Below are positions 33,558 to 44,913 of a DNA stretch of 64,000 nucleotides, piece after piece. Within the stretch, counting starts at the first letter, position 1, and each line of letters opens with the position of its first letter. Origin of the DNA: Metridium senile (taxonomy: Eukaryota; Cnidaria; Anthozoa; Actiniaria; Metridiidae); contig OX459106.1 in NCBI GenBank assembly GCA_949775045.1, positions 3,150,727 to 3,214,726 on the forward strand. The letters are read 5' to 3'. Made by a program: the position numbers and the translations under genes. Under the pieces are notes generated by a model that made no database searches, was not told the origin of the DNA, and saw nothing but the letters and a program-made list of their open reading frames with translations.

Positions 33558-34332
33558 ATGTCGTCAAACGATTCTTCTTCTGAATCCTCTCAAAATTCGG
33601 ACTTTTCCGACTACGAAGTAGAAGTAGAAGAGGAAGGCGAGATCGTCGATACTAGTCTTACTAACGCAACAAATGATGAAGGCGAAACAAGTATAGCTTC
33701 GTTTGCTTATAGCGAAGAGCTGATAGCTAGTGAAGCATGGATTGCCGAATACAGGGAACGACAGAGAGAAGCAGAAGAGCTAGAAGAAGAACTAACGAAG
33801 AGATTAAACGGTGTGACGCCGACTAGCGAATGGCAAGTCATTGCGGACATGATACTGATCCGTACATCATCTTGGCTTTAAATCGAGCAGTAAAGCAACA
33901 CAAAAAAACGTATTCATCGATTTCTTTACTTACCTAGGTGTAAATGTGGACATTGCGAAACTGTCAAATTGCAGAACCTGAGCGAATGCTACTGCTGCAC
34001 TGGACTAGATGGTTGTACGGATTCGCTTACAAGCGATCTTGTTGTTCAAGATCTTCCCGAGGGCGCCATGCTGATGTGTATAACTGAACATCCAGGCTTT
34101 AGCCAAGTTTGCCTACAGAAGTGGAGTCTAAGATTGTCCTCTAATAAATACAAGAAAAGAAACAGAGAAACCTACAAACAGACTGGTTCCGAGGAAAGGT
34201 AAATTGTTTTGCTCACTCGTGTATATGTTGCTAGCAATCACGACAGCTGAGCGTCTCGTTTTGTTCTTTTACAGCTTCCTTCGAAGTGTGGCGTACCGCG
34301 ATTTCTCAAGATTGTGTAATAGTTTTATTTAG
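33558..34332 (+). CDS. P2X7 C-terminal (ballast-type) domain gene 1
   Basis: Exons 33558-33832, 33938-34198 and 34275-34332. Exon 1 encodes an acidic Ser-rich leader (MSSNDSSSESSQNSDF). Exon 2 gives the Cys-rich part of the domain (WCKCGHC, CYCC, MCITEHPGFSQVCLQKW). Exon 3 gives SVAYRDFSRLCN and then TAG. This matches the cytoplasmic zinc-binding ballast domain of P2X7 receptors without any channel segment, a solitary form that I know to be amplified in cnidarians. It is shorter than gene 2 at 40 kb, lacking the PSC...IR..FP end. Intron 1 has a GC donor (TG|GCAAGT) where gene 2 has GT at the same codon. Function unknown; frame and phases are intact. Confidence 0.8.
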
Positions 34333-36038
34333 TGACTATTGGTCATTATCAAAGACAAGTAAAGTTGTATGAGTTGTTGCCTTTAGTACTTGATGTTTCT
34401 AGTTCAGTGGAATATACTATTAGCTAGTAACTATTTTGTATTTATTTCATGGTTTTAGTGTTTTCGCTCTACTTTGTCGTACATACATCTCACTGGTTTA
34501 TTGTATTCATTCTAATACATGTAACATTGAAAGAAGCCACATACAAAGTGAAGTTCCTTTGGTGTGTATTTGGTATAACTACTTGATAAAATGCAACAAT
34601 CAATATTTATGTGATTCAACTGATATCAATTGATATCAATTTGATAACTGAGTGTGAATAATATTGATCTCAGCAATTGGTATAGTAATAATCAATAATT
34701 CTCAGGTTTTTCCTATTTTAACCCTTTACTTGGGTGCAAAAAGTATATCAATAAAGCATTAGTAATACTAAATAGTGGGAACTATCACAAATTGTTTATT
34801 TGAGCTATATACCTTTTAGTAATTTGCATTTCACAAATAAATTGTTTGCACTCTAAAAATTCTGGGTTTTCACATCACGTCTGATTATTTGTTAACATTA
34901 TAAATATTATGTTTCAAAAGATATTGATGTAAAACAACATCCCAGTTACATGCATTCTTACTAAACAAATATAAAGCATATGAATTTGTTCATATCTGAT
35001 TAGCAAAAACTCAATTTGACTAGACGTTTTGAAATATTAGAGTTTCACTTGCTCTTTCATGTTAAAGTACTTTAATTTTATTTAGGTCTGAAATATGTTT
35101 CATAACACCAATGAAAACTAGAATGATATTATTTGGTACTGTTTTGTAGTTACATTATATGGACTCTAACTGTAGAAATTCCATTTACATTTTCAATGAT
35201 GTGAAATGCATTCTGCACATAACAACAATCCTGTTAGTTACAAATAGTGTTAATAAAGTTGAAATTTATGTGTATCCAGTTTTATTTGTTTTCATTGAAG
35301 CCAATTTCAGTTATATGCACTTTCAAAAGAAGAAACAATTTCTTTATATAAATACATAAGTGATTATAGAAAATCGGGTATGGTGATTGGTTGAGAAATG
35401 AACACTATTTGCCCATAGTGAACTACATCATTCAGTTTTATGTTACATTTTGAAATAATCACTTTTGTATTTATACTGAAACATCCATCTCAGACTCAAT
35501 AATGGCTATGACATATACATATACACTTTGCTTTTACAGTTATATGCAAATGAATTTGAGCAAAGGAACTCAAGTCGAGGTTTTTGTTTTGTTGACAAAT
35601 ATGACATGAGTCCATTGTTTGAAAACATTTGGATATGACAATAAGTAATATATACAATATGAGCGGGAGATCTGTATGGGCATTTACAATGGCAAGCCGC
35701 AGGCGAGCCATTGTAAAGCCCATACAGATCGGACGCGAATATTGTACATTACTTGTGAAATCAAAGAATAATGAATAAGGCGCAAAAACCAATCAATATA
35801 GAGTTCATTGAGATTGCCTGTGAATGTTTATATTCCTTGTAGAATGGATTAAACCGCTAAGACAATGAAGGGCAATCAAGTGAGTTTCCTTATTGTCATT
35901 CAAAATTGTGTAGAAAAGTGAAATCGTGAGCATCTAGGTCTCAAGAGATTAGTATTCATTTGCCTCACTTATGGCTTTGAATTAATTTATTATTGAAGTA
36001 TTTGTAAGCCGTTTGTTAGTATAGAGTTGAGGTCGAAG
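34333..36038. other. Intergenic, no gene recognised
   Basis: AT-rich with short motif-less open frames. The only structured feature is the hairpin at 35653-35746. Confidence 0.45.
35653..35746. repeat. Foldback hairpin, GATCTGTATGGG family
   Basis: Arms TACAATAT...GATCTGTATGGG and their complement enclose a short GC-rich loop. A second member of the family lies at 41221-41293, inside the 8-kb element. Confidence 0.75.
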
Positions 36039-36320
36039 ATGGCGGCTCGTTTTCGAGAACCTAAAAGCAAAAACGAAGATAGAATTTTACTTTCAAAAGT
36101 GGTTCCCAAGAATACAACATACAATACCAAATGGTGTGTAAAAGTCTTTACTGAATGGCAGCAAACAAGAACAAATAAACGAGTACAATTGGAGACGTGT
36201 GGTTGGGATGGCTTCGATATGACAAACGTGGAAGATTTGACAGTCCCATTTGAAGAAATGTCTGCGAAAACTCTTAACTTCTGGTTACCCAAGTTTATTG
36301 GGGAAGTGGCAAAGCAATGA
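36039..36320 (+). CDS. Crypton/ZMYM-like N-terminal domain fragment
   Basis: ATG at 36039 in AAGATGGCGG context, 93 residues. VVPKNTTYNTKWCVKVFTEW and EEMSAKTLNFWLPKFIGEV resemble the N-terminal SAM-like part of DUF3504/Crypton-derived tyrosine-recombinase-like proteins (KCTD1/ZMYM/QRICH1 type), which normally continues for several hundred residues. Here the frame stops (TGATAA) right after the domain and I see no following exon. Either a short isoform or a truncated copy. Confidence 0.55.
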   Translation: MAARFREPKSKNEDRILLSKVVPKNTTYNTKWCVKVFTEWQQTRTNKRVQLETCGWDGFDMTNVEDLTVPFEEMSAKTLNFWLPKFIGEVAKQ

Positions 36321-37109
36321 TAATGAAAGTAAGGTGTTCTTTAATTTAGTTTTCAATAACTGCAATATTAATATTGCCTTTACGAACAAAAAAAACTTTA
36401 TTGTAATATTTCACAATGAAGAAAGTTCATTAAACAAAGTGTGGATAATAATCTGTTTCGTGTCTTTTATTAACACAATTTTTTTTCACCGAAACAAAAT
36501 GTGCATTCTCAAATAAGATGACCTGTATCAAAAGTTATGAATACTAATTAGGACAGCATGGGATCTGTATTACAAGTTAATTTACTGATTAATAATTCAT
36601 CAACCCCAACTTTTCCCTGATGACTTTTCAAACCCTTCCCGTGCTTTTAGCTACTTCATGTGTATTGGTATTTACAAAGGTCTACATGTGACTCAATTGC
36701 AGTGTCTTCATTGGTTTTGCGCCTCATTAATTATTCATGAATTTTACAATATCAGCTATTGCTGGAAGTACTGATTTTTTGCACAATATGACACATTTTT
36801 ATGTCCTTTCATTGGTTGTTTGCATGTGGTACAGCATCTTGTTTTGCGGGATGTAGACTGTTGCCTGGCTGCCAATTCCTGCTCAACTTGAGCAACTACA
36901 ATAAAAAAAATGAGTCATTTCATGTTGATTTAAAAAAAAGTAAAACAGTAATCTAAAAAGTAGAACAGTAGTAGAATACAATTAGTATTTGATAATATTA
37001 TGAAAATATATCTTTGTAATGCTGTGCATATCACAGTGAGAAATAGGTTAGCTTGACCAGATTGGTATATTGAAAAATGCTTTTAACAATGTGGACAAGC
37101 TCTTATTTC
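36321..37109. other. No recognised gene
   Basis: AT-rich intergenic sequence. I find no domain, repeat or structured RNA that I can support. Confidence 0.45.
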
Positions 37110-38022
37110 TCACAAGTAAGAGTCTGAACCATGATAAGTACTTGGAGTTGTTGGTTGGACATCTTGAATAACCATGGTGCTTCTTCGAGCTTTTCTGTCC
37201 AAAGTATCTTCTCTTGTTTCCTTCTCTAAAGCTGAAGTCATGGAGTTAGGTGTCATCTCTTTCAGCTTTGCAGTAGCTTCCTTCAGCTGGTCCTTGGTAA
37301 GGTCCACAAAAGTCTTGTTTATTTCATCAACGTAATCTATGCAAATTTAAGGAAATTCATTTAACCAAAATAAATGGCTCTTTTATGCTTATCACTTGAG
37401 TAAGACACAAAACAAATTGGTTATAACATAAGGTTTCCCAATCTTTTTCCTTATTTTCTTAGTGAAAATATTTTGATAGGTTGAAGTTTTAGGTTGTGAT
37501 GCAACAATTTTTGGCCATAACTTATATGAAAATGTAAAACTTTATAATAAACATTACACCTTTTTATCTCCAATTCCATGGTTTTCATTACTCTATCTGT
37601 TGACATGGCTAGTGTGTGCCTGCCACATAAACTTACCAAAATTCTGTTTTACTCTAACATTTTTGACAGTTCCTTCTCAACTTTTAAATTTTGGATAAAG
37701 AACTTTTATCCTCTCCCTGCCATCTTTTCCTCGCTTTTGTATTTCTCTTTGGTATGACTTATTAACGTTATATCTATAAGTAGATATGTCTTCTCCATTT
37801 AACTGTACGGTGTTTTTCATTGTCTTCTTCTATCACTAGTTCCTCCAACTCTTCATTTATAGTACAAAATTCGTCATATGCCTTTTCCAAGTCCAGCATT
37901 AAGTCTTTGAGAGTGTCAAAGTCTCCATCACAGCTAATAGAGAAAGTTAGTTTTCTAGCAGTGGTCGTAACGACTCGTTTTGCTGCACTTCGTTTGCGTT
38001 TTATTTCCTCAACGTCGGCCAT
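37110..38022 (-). pseudogene. Gag-like coiled-coil protein, frameshifted
   Basis: It starts at ATG 38022 with MADVEEIKRKRSAAKRVVTT and a helical acidic stretch (LEKAYDEFCTINEELEEL). This resembles the N-terminus of BEL/Pao-type Gag (KRKRxxAKRxxTR...) found in many invertebrate multicopy genes. Near 37808 the frame changes: the continuation NGEDISTYRYNVNK is in another frame. A separate exon at 37110-37331 (acceptor TTGCATAG) encodes VDEINKTFVDLTKDQLKEA and ends at a stop. No protease, RT or integrase follows, so this is a remnant or a co-opted Gag-like gene with a disabling indel. Confidence 0.4.
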
Positions 38023-38408
38023 AATTACTTGCCTTCGTTTTCAAAGCTCTACCGATTGATTCCTTGTTTAATTGATCCAACGATGAAGTTTGATTCCATG
38101 TTTTACGATCCATAGATGTTTTACTGTACTCGATTAGCGGCGAGTATGCCGACAAAACATGACAAACAGCATAAAAATGGATGTTACCTTGCTTTATTCA
38201 CAGGTATAGTGATACAAAGAGGTAAAACCTAAAAGGAATTACAAATAAAGGGACGTTATTAGCCAAAAATATACCAAAATTACAAAATATGAAGAAGAAA
38301 AACAGCGAAACTTACATCAGGGCGTGTTTCATGCTTGTTTGTAAAGGAAATGCAGAGACTCATGGGATAACACAGGAATCCCGAAACTTACGATCGCACG
38401 AATTCTAC
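38023..38408. other. Promoter side of the gag-like gene, no gene
   Basis: Short spacer between two minus-strand genes. Nothing recognised. Confidence 0.35.
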
Positions 38409-38951
38409 TTAATCTAGCACAGGCATTACTCTTAGGTATAAGCTATTTACATTACACATGCATTTGTAGTCGTTGGGGTGGCGCAGCTCATCACGCTGTT
38501 CTCCAGTAAATGCAAAGGAGATGGCTGCATCAATTGATTTTCTTTCATCTTCTGATACATTTGATTTGAAGGATTCTAGAAGCATTTTGCTTGTTACTTG
38601 CTCTTCACCAAAGATAGCAGTTGCTATAACACATTTACTGACTCTGAATGGGAAAAAACTGATATCTTTGAACCCCCTTACAATTATTCTTGCAACTGCT
38701 GACCATTCTTCACTTTGATAGTCGTGTGTTATGTAAGGCACTCTTTCGTTCTCGCAAATGGTGCAACCGTCGTAAAATCCGTCCCAGAAGGCAGAGAGAG
38801 CATCCCTGTAAACACCTCCATTATCTACTCCCATTTTTGGCACACCTCTAGCATCATGACATTTATAGTAACATTGGACCTCATGAGAGAATCATCTTTA
38901 AATGCTTCAATCAATTCCTTTACAACTGATACTCTTCTTATTTTCAGCCAT
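38409..38951 (-). pseudogene. HECT-like N-lobe domain exon, frameshifted
   Basis: The exon starts after TTTCTTTAG (38952) with WLKIRRVSVVKELIEAFKDD. After a frame change near 38855 it continues DARGVPKMGVDNGGVYRDAL, AFWDGFYDG and RIIVRGFKDISFFPF. The GVDxGGVxRD core resembles the start of HECT ubiquitin-ligase N-lobes. I also know this whole block from cnidarian uncharacterised multicopy proteins. The C-lobe catalytic Cys region is not seen. Probably a decayed copy. Confidence 0.45.
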
Positions 38952-39068
38952 CTAAAGAAAACATGCGAAAAGTTACAACACTAACTTCAATTTCATATAC
39001 AAACCATTACTTAAAGGAACCCTGAGATGCCAGAAAGACCTTTGCTTGAAATGCACTTCTCAAACTCA

Positions 39069-39388
39069 TTAATAATTCATGACTTCATAGTCCAATCGGG
39101 TGCTTATTTTAGTATCACGTGCATACCCTTGGATACCATGATCCTGCCCCCGTACCCGGTCTAGTTCATCAAGTTTATCCCTGTCAAGTGAGTGATTAAT
39201 CAAGTTTTCAAGTAAACGGTCAGTGATTCGTAGCATAAGATGAAGTTCGTCGACAATAACATGGTCCAGTTCAATGTTCAGTAGAGGTTCATGGTCACAG
39301 CTGTAGTTGTACTTGTTTTCTTTTGTTGGTCTGTTTTTACAAAGCTTTTTAATTTCTTCTAGTGTTCTTTTTAAAGGATTCTTGTTAA
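39069..39388 (-). pseudogene. 3' half of a transposase-like gene split by the 8-kb element
   Basis: It reads NKNPLKRTLEEIKKLCKN, then CDHEPLLNIELDHVIVDELH and LMLRITDRLLENLI, a block I recognise from a large uncharacterised metazoan transposase-like family (VDxLHLxLRI motif). Its 5' half lies at 47481-48151. The two halves are separated by the 8,092-bp element plus one TTAA; removing these gives an uninterrupted frame (YKYF|NKNPLKR). Homology fades after about 39165. Confidence 0.65.
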
Positions 39389-39410
39389 AGGTCAACTCCC
39401 GGCATAAATA
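39389..39410 (+). repeat. Left terminal inverted repeat of the 8.1-kb element
   Basis: 19 of the first 21 bases match the complement of 47480-47460. Weaker similarity continues inward to the promoter module, so the ancestral TIR may have been about 200 bp. Confidence 0.85.
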
Positions 39411-39550
39411 TGACACTTTTGGGAAAAGCATTATAAATACGTACTTGAAAAATAACAAATATCAAAATTTACGTAAAAGCAATTTTTAGGCATTTTTTAA
39501 GCGCTTGAACGATAATTTTTCGAGGTGGAGCAGAAAACACTTCGATACTG

Positions 39551-39589
39551 GATCACGTGATCAACTACGTCACAAGTGTGTAACTTGAA
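39551..39589 (+). promoter_or_regulatory. CACGTG/ACGTCA promoter module, left end
   Basis: TCACGTGAT, a 6-bp gap, then ACGTCACAAGTGTGTAA, 12 bp upstream of the ATG of the P2X7-type gene. An E-box plus a CRE-like half-site. A mirror copy lies at 47277-47313. Confidence 0.6.
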
Positions 39590-39600
39590 CCTGATCAACA

Positions 39601-40729
39601 ATGGCGGACAGTGGTATATACTTGACAGTAGCGATAGCGAAAGCTCGTGCTCTAGTAGCGGTTCTACTAGTTATTCTGATGATTCAGATAGCCAAAATCC
39701 CCAAAATGTAGAGATTGCTCTCGGTATTGAGCCCTGGCGTTTTGAACCAACAGGACGAGTGGAAGAAGCTCTCGACGAGGAAGTTTTACCGTTAGAAAAT
39801 CCTAGTCGACTACAGATCTTTGACTGGTAAGTTTTCGAGTTTCTTATGAATGACCATTATAAAACCCTCTATTGATATTTACCTATTAAATCTCAATGGT
39901 TAGTCGTGTTGTGTTCTTGTTTTTATGATAAGTGAAAATTTACCAGTTAGATTAGTTAGGTTGTTGCTAAATCGCTCTTATTTTAGTGATAGTGATGGTT
40001 TCTTATTTAGTGCAAAATGTAAATTATATGCTTGATTTTATTATGCTAAAGTAATTTCGATTCGTTATTTTAGTTTATTTGTTTTTTTATCTGATAAGAT
40101 ATTCATGTAAAAAAGTGATCTATTTAGTGATGGTTTCTTATTTAGTGCAAAATATATGCTTGATTTTATTATGCTAAAGTAATTTCGATTCGTTATTTTA
40201 GTTTATTTGTTTTTTTATCTGATGAGATATTCATGTAAAAAAAGTAATCTATTTGTAAAGCAAAGAACCCGCATCATTTTTATCAATTTTGACAGAAATT
40301 CACCTATTTAGGTGTTTATGTGGCAACTGTCAGATCATGGATAGGGAGGAAGAATGCCGTTGCTGCCAGGAACTAGAGACCATTAAACAGAAAAATGCTG
40401 AGGCAGTTAGTGTAGCCAACATAAGTGAGCCACAATGCATAACAGACCACCCAGGCTTTAATGCAGTTTGTCTTAATGTCTGGGTGCTGCAAGCTGCTTG
40501 GAAGCAGTTCAAGCAGCAATACGGTGAAAAGGCATTTGAGGGGCCTGAGCACAAAGTAAAGCGCCATGTTGCATATAGGCAACTAGTCAGGTGGTGCTGG
40601 GGTGTGTTAGGAAGGAGTGTAAGGGTACCATTACCCTCTTGTGTTGTGTGCTGCATACGAGCACATTTCCCCCCTCCTGGTATTGAAGATGACTTTATTT
40701 TTGAGGGTTTCCATTATGCTGATGAGTAG
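39601..40729 (+). CDS. P2X7 C-terminal (ballast-type) domain gene 2
   Basis: Exons 39601-39826 and 40312-40729 with a canonical intron (GACTG|GTAAGT ... TTTAG|GTG). Exon 1 is Ser/Asp-rich. Exon 2 encodes the full domain: WCLCGNC, CRCCQELE, CITDHPGFNAVCLNVWVLQ, YRQLVRWCWGVLGRSVR, LPSCVVCCIRAHFPPPG. It corresponds to the Zn-binding cytoplasmic ballast region of P2X7 with no transmembrane channel, so the likely state is a soluble Cys-rich protein. The ATG at 39601 (MADSG) is out of frame with the body (LDSSDSESSCSSSG) by one base, and the body frame has no ATG of its own: a 5' frameshift or a sequence error between 39616 and 39624. It is cargo of the 8.1-kb TTAA element. Confidence 0.8.
39991..40256. 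repeat. 135-bp tandem duplication in the intron of gene 2
   Basis: The sequence starting AGTGATGGTTTCTTATTTAG at 39991 repeats from 40126, nearly identical through TTCATGTAAAAAAG. Confidence 0.85.
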
Positions 40730-40803
40730 CATAGGTAAATGACAGGTTATATACCTCTGCAGTCTTTGAGTGTAGGAAAAGTTATACTTCCAATTCACTT
40801 ATA

Positions 40804-41042
40804 TATACATCTACTTGCAGTAAGGTTGTCATACAAAATAGAACATTTGTCACAAAGAAAATAGAACATTTGTGATTTAGTGTGAAAGGAACTTATTAAA
40901 AGACAAAAAAGAGAGTTCAGTTTGAGTCGTCTTCTTTTGTCTTTTAATCAATTCCTATCCTACTAAATCACAAATGTTCTATTTTCTTTACAACAAATGT
41001 TCCATTTCTGTATGACAACCTTAATGCAAGTAGGTGTATATA
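40804..41042. mobile_element. Foldback MITE, copy 1 (ACTTGCAAG family)
   Basis: Inverted arms TATACATCTACTTGCAGTAA and their complement (TTAATGCAAGTAGGTGTATA) bound a palindromic body containing AGAACATTTGT. Same family as 44723-44913. Confidence 0.75.
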
Positions 41043-41220
41043 CATGATAGTTATATCGTATTATAAAATTCATGAATAATTAATGAGCAATTGACAAAAG
41101 AATTCACGTCTGTGACGGAGGCTGTAAATCTCATACAGAATTTTCTCGGCCAGATTTACTTTTATCTTGACAATTTTAATAAAATATTAAAGAACTTATG
41201 TTGGAGTTTCATAAGTACTA

Positions 41221-41293
41221 TACAATATTTGTGTCCGATCTGTATGAGATATACAGTGGCGATATCTCATACAGATCGGCCACTCGTATTGTA
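41221..41293. repeat. Foldback hairpin, GATCTGTATGAG type
   Basis: CCGATCTGTATGAGATAT and its inverted partner, with TACAATA/TATTGTA outer ends. Related to 35653-35746. Confidence 0.7.
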
Positions 41294-41394
41294 TATAGTA
41301 CATAAACTAAAATAACCATAAATCTCAACTACCGTATAAGTCATTGTTGTTGTTATTGAATAGTGAATGTCATTTTTTGTTCATTATAATTCTT

Positions 41395-41482
41395 ATCATA
41401 CATATAGGTTTTGTCTTCATCTCCCTAACTGTGTGTTTCCCTTTTTTACTTCAGGGTACCTTATGGCATACCTTTGCATCCC
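41395..41482 (-). pseudogene. Duplicated fragment of a transposase exon
   Basis: On the minus strand it reads RYAIRYPEVKK and then, in another frame, KHTVREMKTKP. This parallels EYAIRYPKAKHGKHTVREIK in the exon at 43094-43242. It is a decayed partial duplicate lying downstream of the true last exon. Confidence 0.65.
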
Positions 41483-42614
41483 AAGCAGAAAGGCACAAAC
41501 AAGTGAAATAAGTCACAAAAGATGAGAATTCTATGTTTTTAAATTATCATTTAGACAATACAAAGTCATACACCTATGGCATTATAGATGCACAAGAGAA
41601 AGTATAAAGAATGATTAACAAGCATAAGAGTGGCATGAGGGGCAGCCAACTTTGCATTGTCTAATTGATGTATTATAATACAGTTTATCTTATCTGGCTC
41701 TGCTGTACTATTTATTTTGACAAAAAGCACATTTTCAAATTCAGATTAAGGTGATTCCTCTGTAATACATTCTACCTTTAAAAATTTGATATTTGATAGG
41801 TTTTGAGTTGTTTATTTCAGTCTGTTCTCAAGAAAAAATAGGGGTTCACCAAGCTTGTTTAGGAAATATTTGGCTTCATATAAGACAAGGGGATATGCTC
41901 CCCCTAAATCATTGTTAAGTCTGTCCGATCTCAGAAAAAGGCTTTGGAGTATCAGAATTGGCAACAATTTAGTATAATCAAATGAATTATCTTGCTAAAA
42001 CACTTATTTTAACATTGATAAAGTGCGCATTTGTATGTTTGTAAAACTTTAAAGGTTCCATCTCGAGCAAAAATGTTGGAACTTTGAAACAATAATCTAC
42101 ATAAGAAATCATTTATTTTTGTTTATTTTTTTTAAAAGTTTTGAAATAAAATAGAATAAAAGCTTGTTTCAAGATCTTTTATTAATATCATCATTTTCAG
42201 GATAATACCGAGGAATCACCAATTTTATTGTGTTTTCCATTCTTTAGCAATAATATTTTCCATTGCTTTGCTTGTAATTTGTGAATATTTTACAACAAAT
42301 CAAGGCTTAGCCTGTGAAAATCGCTCTTTGTGTAATAGTACAGCACTTGGTAGATAACATGAAATTGGATTATTGATGAATCATATAACAATTATTCTCC
42401 TCAGGCTTGATAAATATTGACGATCCCTAATTTCGACTTTGCCTTTGTTATTATTCATTGATAATCCAGTTTTAGATTATTATTTCAAAGATATTTAGTT
42501 TTTTTTATTGCATTGTGGGGTTGAAATACTATGACCTGGGTACAAGTAATAAGCTAAGTTATGTACAAAAAAGGAAACCTATTAAATAACTTGCAATACA
42601 ATCACCCATAACAT
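41483..42614. other. Spacer between the convergent genes
   Basis: AT-rich, presumably the 3' flanks of both genes of the element. No open frame or repeat supported. Confidence 0.45.
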
Positions 42615-44722
42615 TTAATGAATAAGCCTTGAATTGTTGTATCTGCTAACAAAATCATCCACTGCCTCCTGTTTGACTGGCTTTTGTGCAGATGCAGCTA
42701 GTGGTGGCGGAGTGTTGACTTGAAGATTGTCCATGTACTGTTTGAGTGCTTTGGGGCTTATTTCATACCTTGTAAAAACTTGCTTTATTACATTAGAGCA
42801 ATAACCTGCATGCATGAATGAAATTAATTTGTTAGTTATATATAAATAATATATATTAATTTGTAAGAAAGTAATTTGTTAGTTACATATACATCTTGTG
42901 CAAGCTTTTTATGTTGGTATTTAGACTTTTTGCTCTTTCATTTAATTTACATTTCAACAAGTTGTTTTGTTTGACAAAGTACAAAACATTTTGTCATTTC
43001 AAAACACTAATCCAGGGGCGTAGTCTGGATTTTTCAAAGGAGGTGCACAAATAAAAAGACATAGCTAGGATTATTGATGATGCCATTGCTCACCATAAGT
43101 TGGTTTTGTTTTTATTTCTCTCACTGTATGCTTCCCATGTTTGGCTTTAGGATATCTTATGGCATACTCCAGCCTTCCATCCACAGTCACTACCTGCATT
43201 CTATCTGCATTTTCATTATAATGAAGAGCAGAAAGAGACAATCTGGAAAAAAAAAGTACATTTCATAAACATATAAGCTTGCACTTCGTTAAGATACCAT
43301 TTAAAAAAGAATAAACTAGTTTGATAAAACTGAATTGGCTGAGTTATTGACACAAATATGTTCCACACACACCTGACATACATCCCCCAATAAGAAAATG
43401 CAGTACTCTTTTGCACAAACTGTATATCAAGGCTGTGCTTGGCCTCTAGTGTTGAGGTTTGATATTTTGGAGATAGTCTTGACACATCATTAAGAACTGA
43501 AGGCTTAAGTAAAAGCTCTTCCAGCTTAACAGCTGCTTTACTACCTGTGAGATAATAATGTTTGATATTAATTGGAGGAAATACTACAATATTGTTTTAG
43601 TAGTCATTCAAAATATTTGTTCATTTCTGATTGGTTGAAAGCAACTGACTAACTCTTTATATCTTACTACGAGCAAGCGTTAAAACAGTTATTGAATGCT
43701 ATAATGTCTAACCCTAACTGCTGAAAGCGCCTGGGATAGCTGCAATTTTGAGAACAAAAACACCCATTCAATAATGTTCTAGGAATATTTTGAATGAATA
43801 ATAAAACAGTTGCTGAATTTGGCTTTCATATGATATGAAGAATAATGCAGATCTTGAAGAATGTTATCTGGCTCGGCTATAACACTCGCCTCACTCTGCA
43901 TAATTCTTCATATCATACTCAGCCTCTCAATAATTGCTCAATATATGTGCTAAAAAAAAATCTAAAATTTTAGAATCAATATACATTTACCAGGTTTTAA
44001 CCACAGACGATTTCTTGCAGCACCTTGTAACCTCCCATGTCCACATTTGGGGGAAAAGTCGAGAATTGCGATTTTTGTGAACATTTGTGATGTGATGTGG
44101 CAAAATTTCCCATTTTGCTACCATTATTTCCCCATTGCCATCAGGAGTTGATGCCGCACACCAATACATGTGATTTGAAATTGACAGGCGCCACTCCCCC
44201 AGGTCTTTGAAATCCTTTTTCTTTGACAGTTTGTCTATCTTCTTACATAAACCTATTGAATACAAACCAGGATAAATTAGGACAATATTTAGGTTTTGAT
44301 TTTCACCATCATTGTTAAAGGCATTTAATATTCATACTTGCCTTTGGCAACATGCCAGATATCGTAATAGTGTCTGGTGTCTGGTAGGTCTCTACGTATC
44401 CACTTGTTATTCTGTTTGTGCCTATCTGTGATCATCTCTGCGATGTGTAGTCCAGCATTGGTTATAACTCTTACTCCCCTTACCAATCCCTCGTTCTCCA
44501 TCCATGAGCTGTTTTTAACCTCATTACTTTGCAAGAAAATAGACATACATAATTGATCAAAATATATTATTAATATTTTATATTATATATGTATATTTAA
44601 GAAATATAAAACGGCGCGCGTGTCTATGTACTGTGATATAAACACACTGGGAGATGAAGAGCACGAGAGAAGCAAGCTTAGAAACACGAGCGCAGCGAAA
44701 TGTGTTTCTCTTGCTTCTTATG

Positions 44723-44913
44723 TATACACCTACTTGCAAGAACGTTGTCATACGAAAAACGAACATTTGTATTTAGTGTGTTAGGAATAAATTAAAAGTA
44801 CAAAAGAAAGAGTTCAGCTTCAGTGATCATCTTTTGTACTTTTAATTTATTCCTAACCCACTAAATACAAATGTTCTTTTTTCGTATGACAACGTTCTTG
44901 CAAGTAGGTGTAT
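44723..44913. mobile_element. Foldback MITE, copy 2 (ACTTGCAAG family)
   Basis: Near-perfect inverted arms TATACACCTACTTGCAAGAA over about 85 bp each. It sits in the intron between exons 45068-45351 and 44342-44528 of the THAP-DDE gene. Confidence 0.85.
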
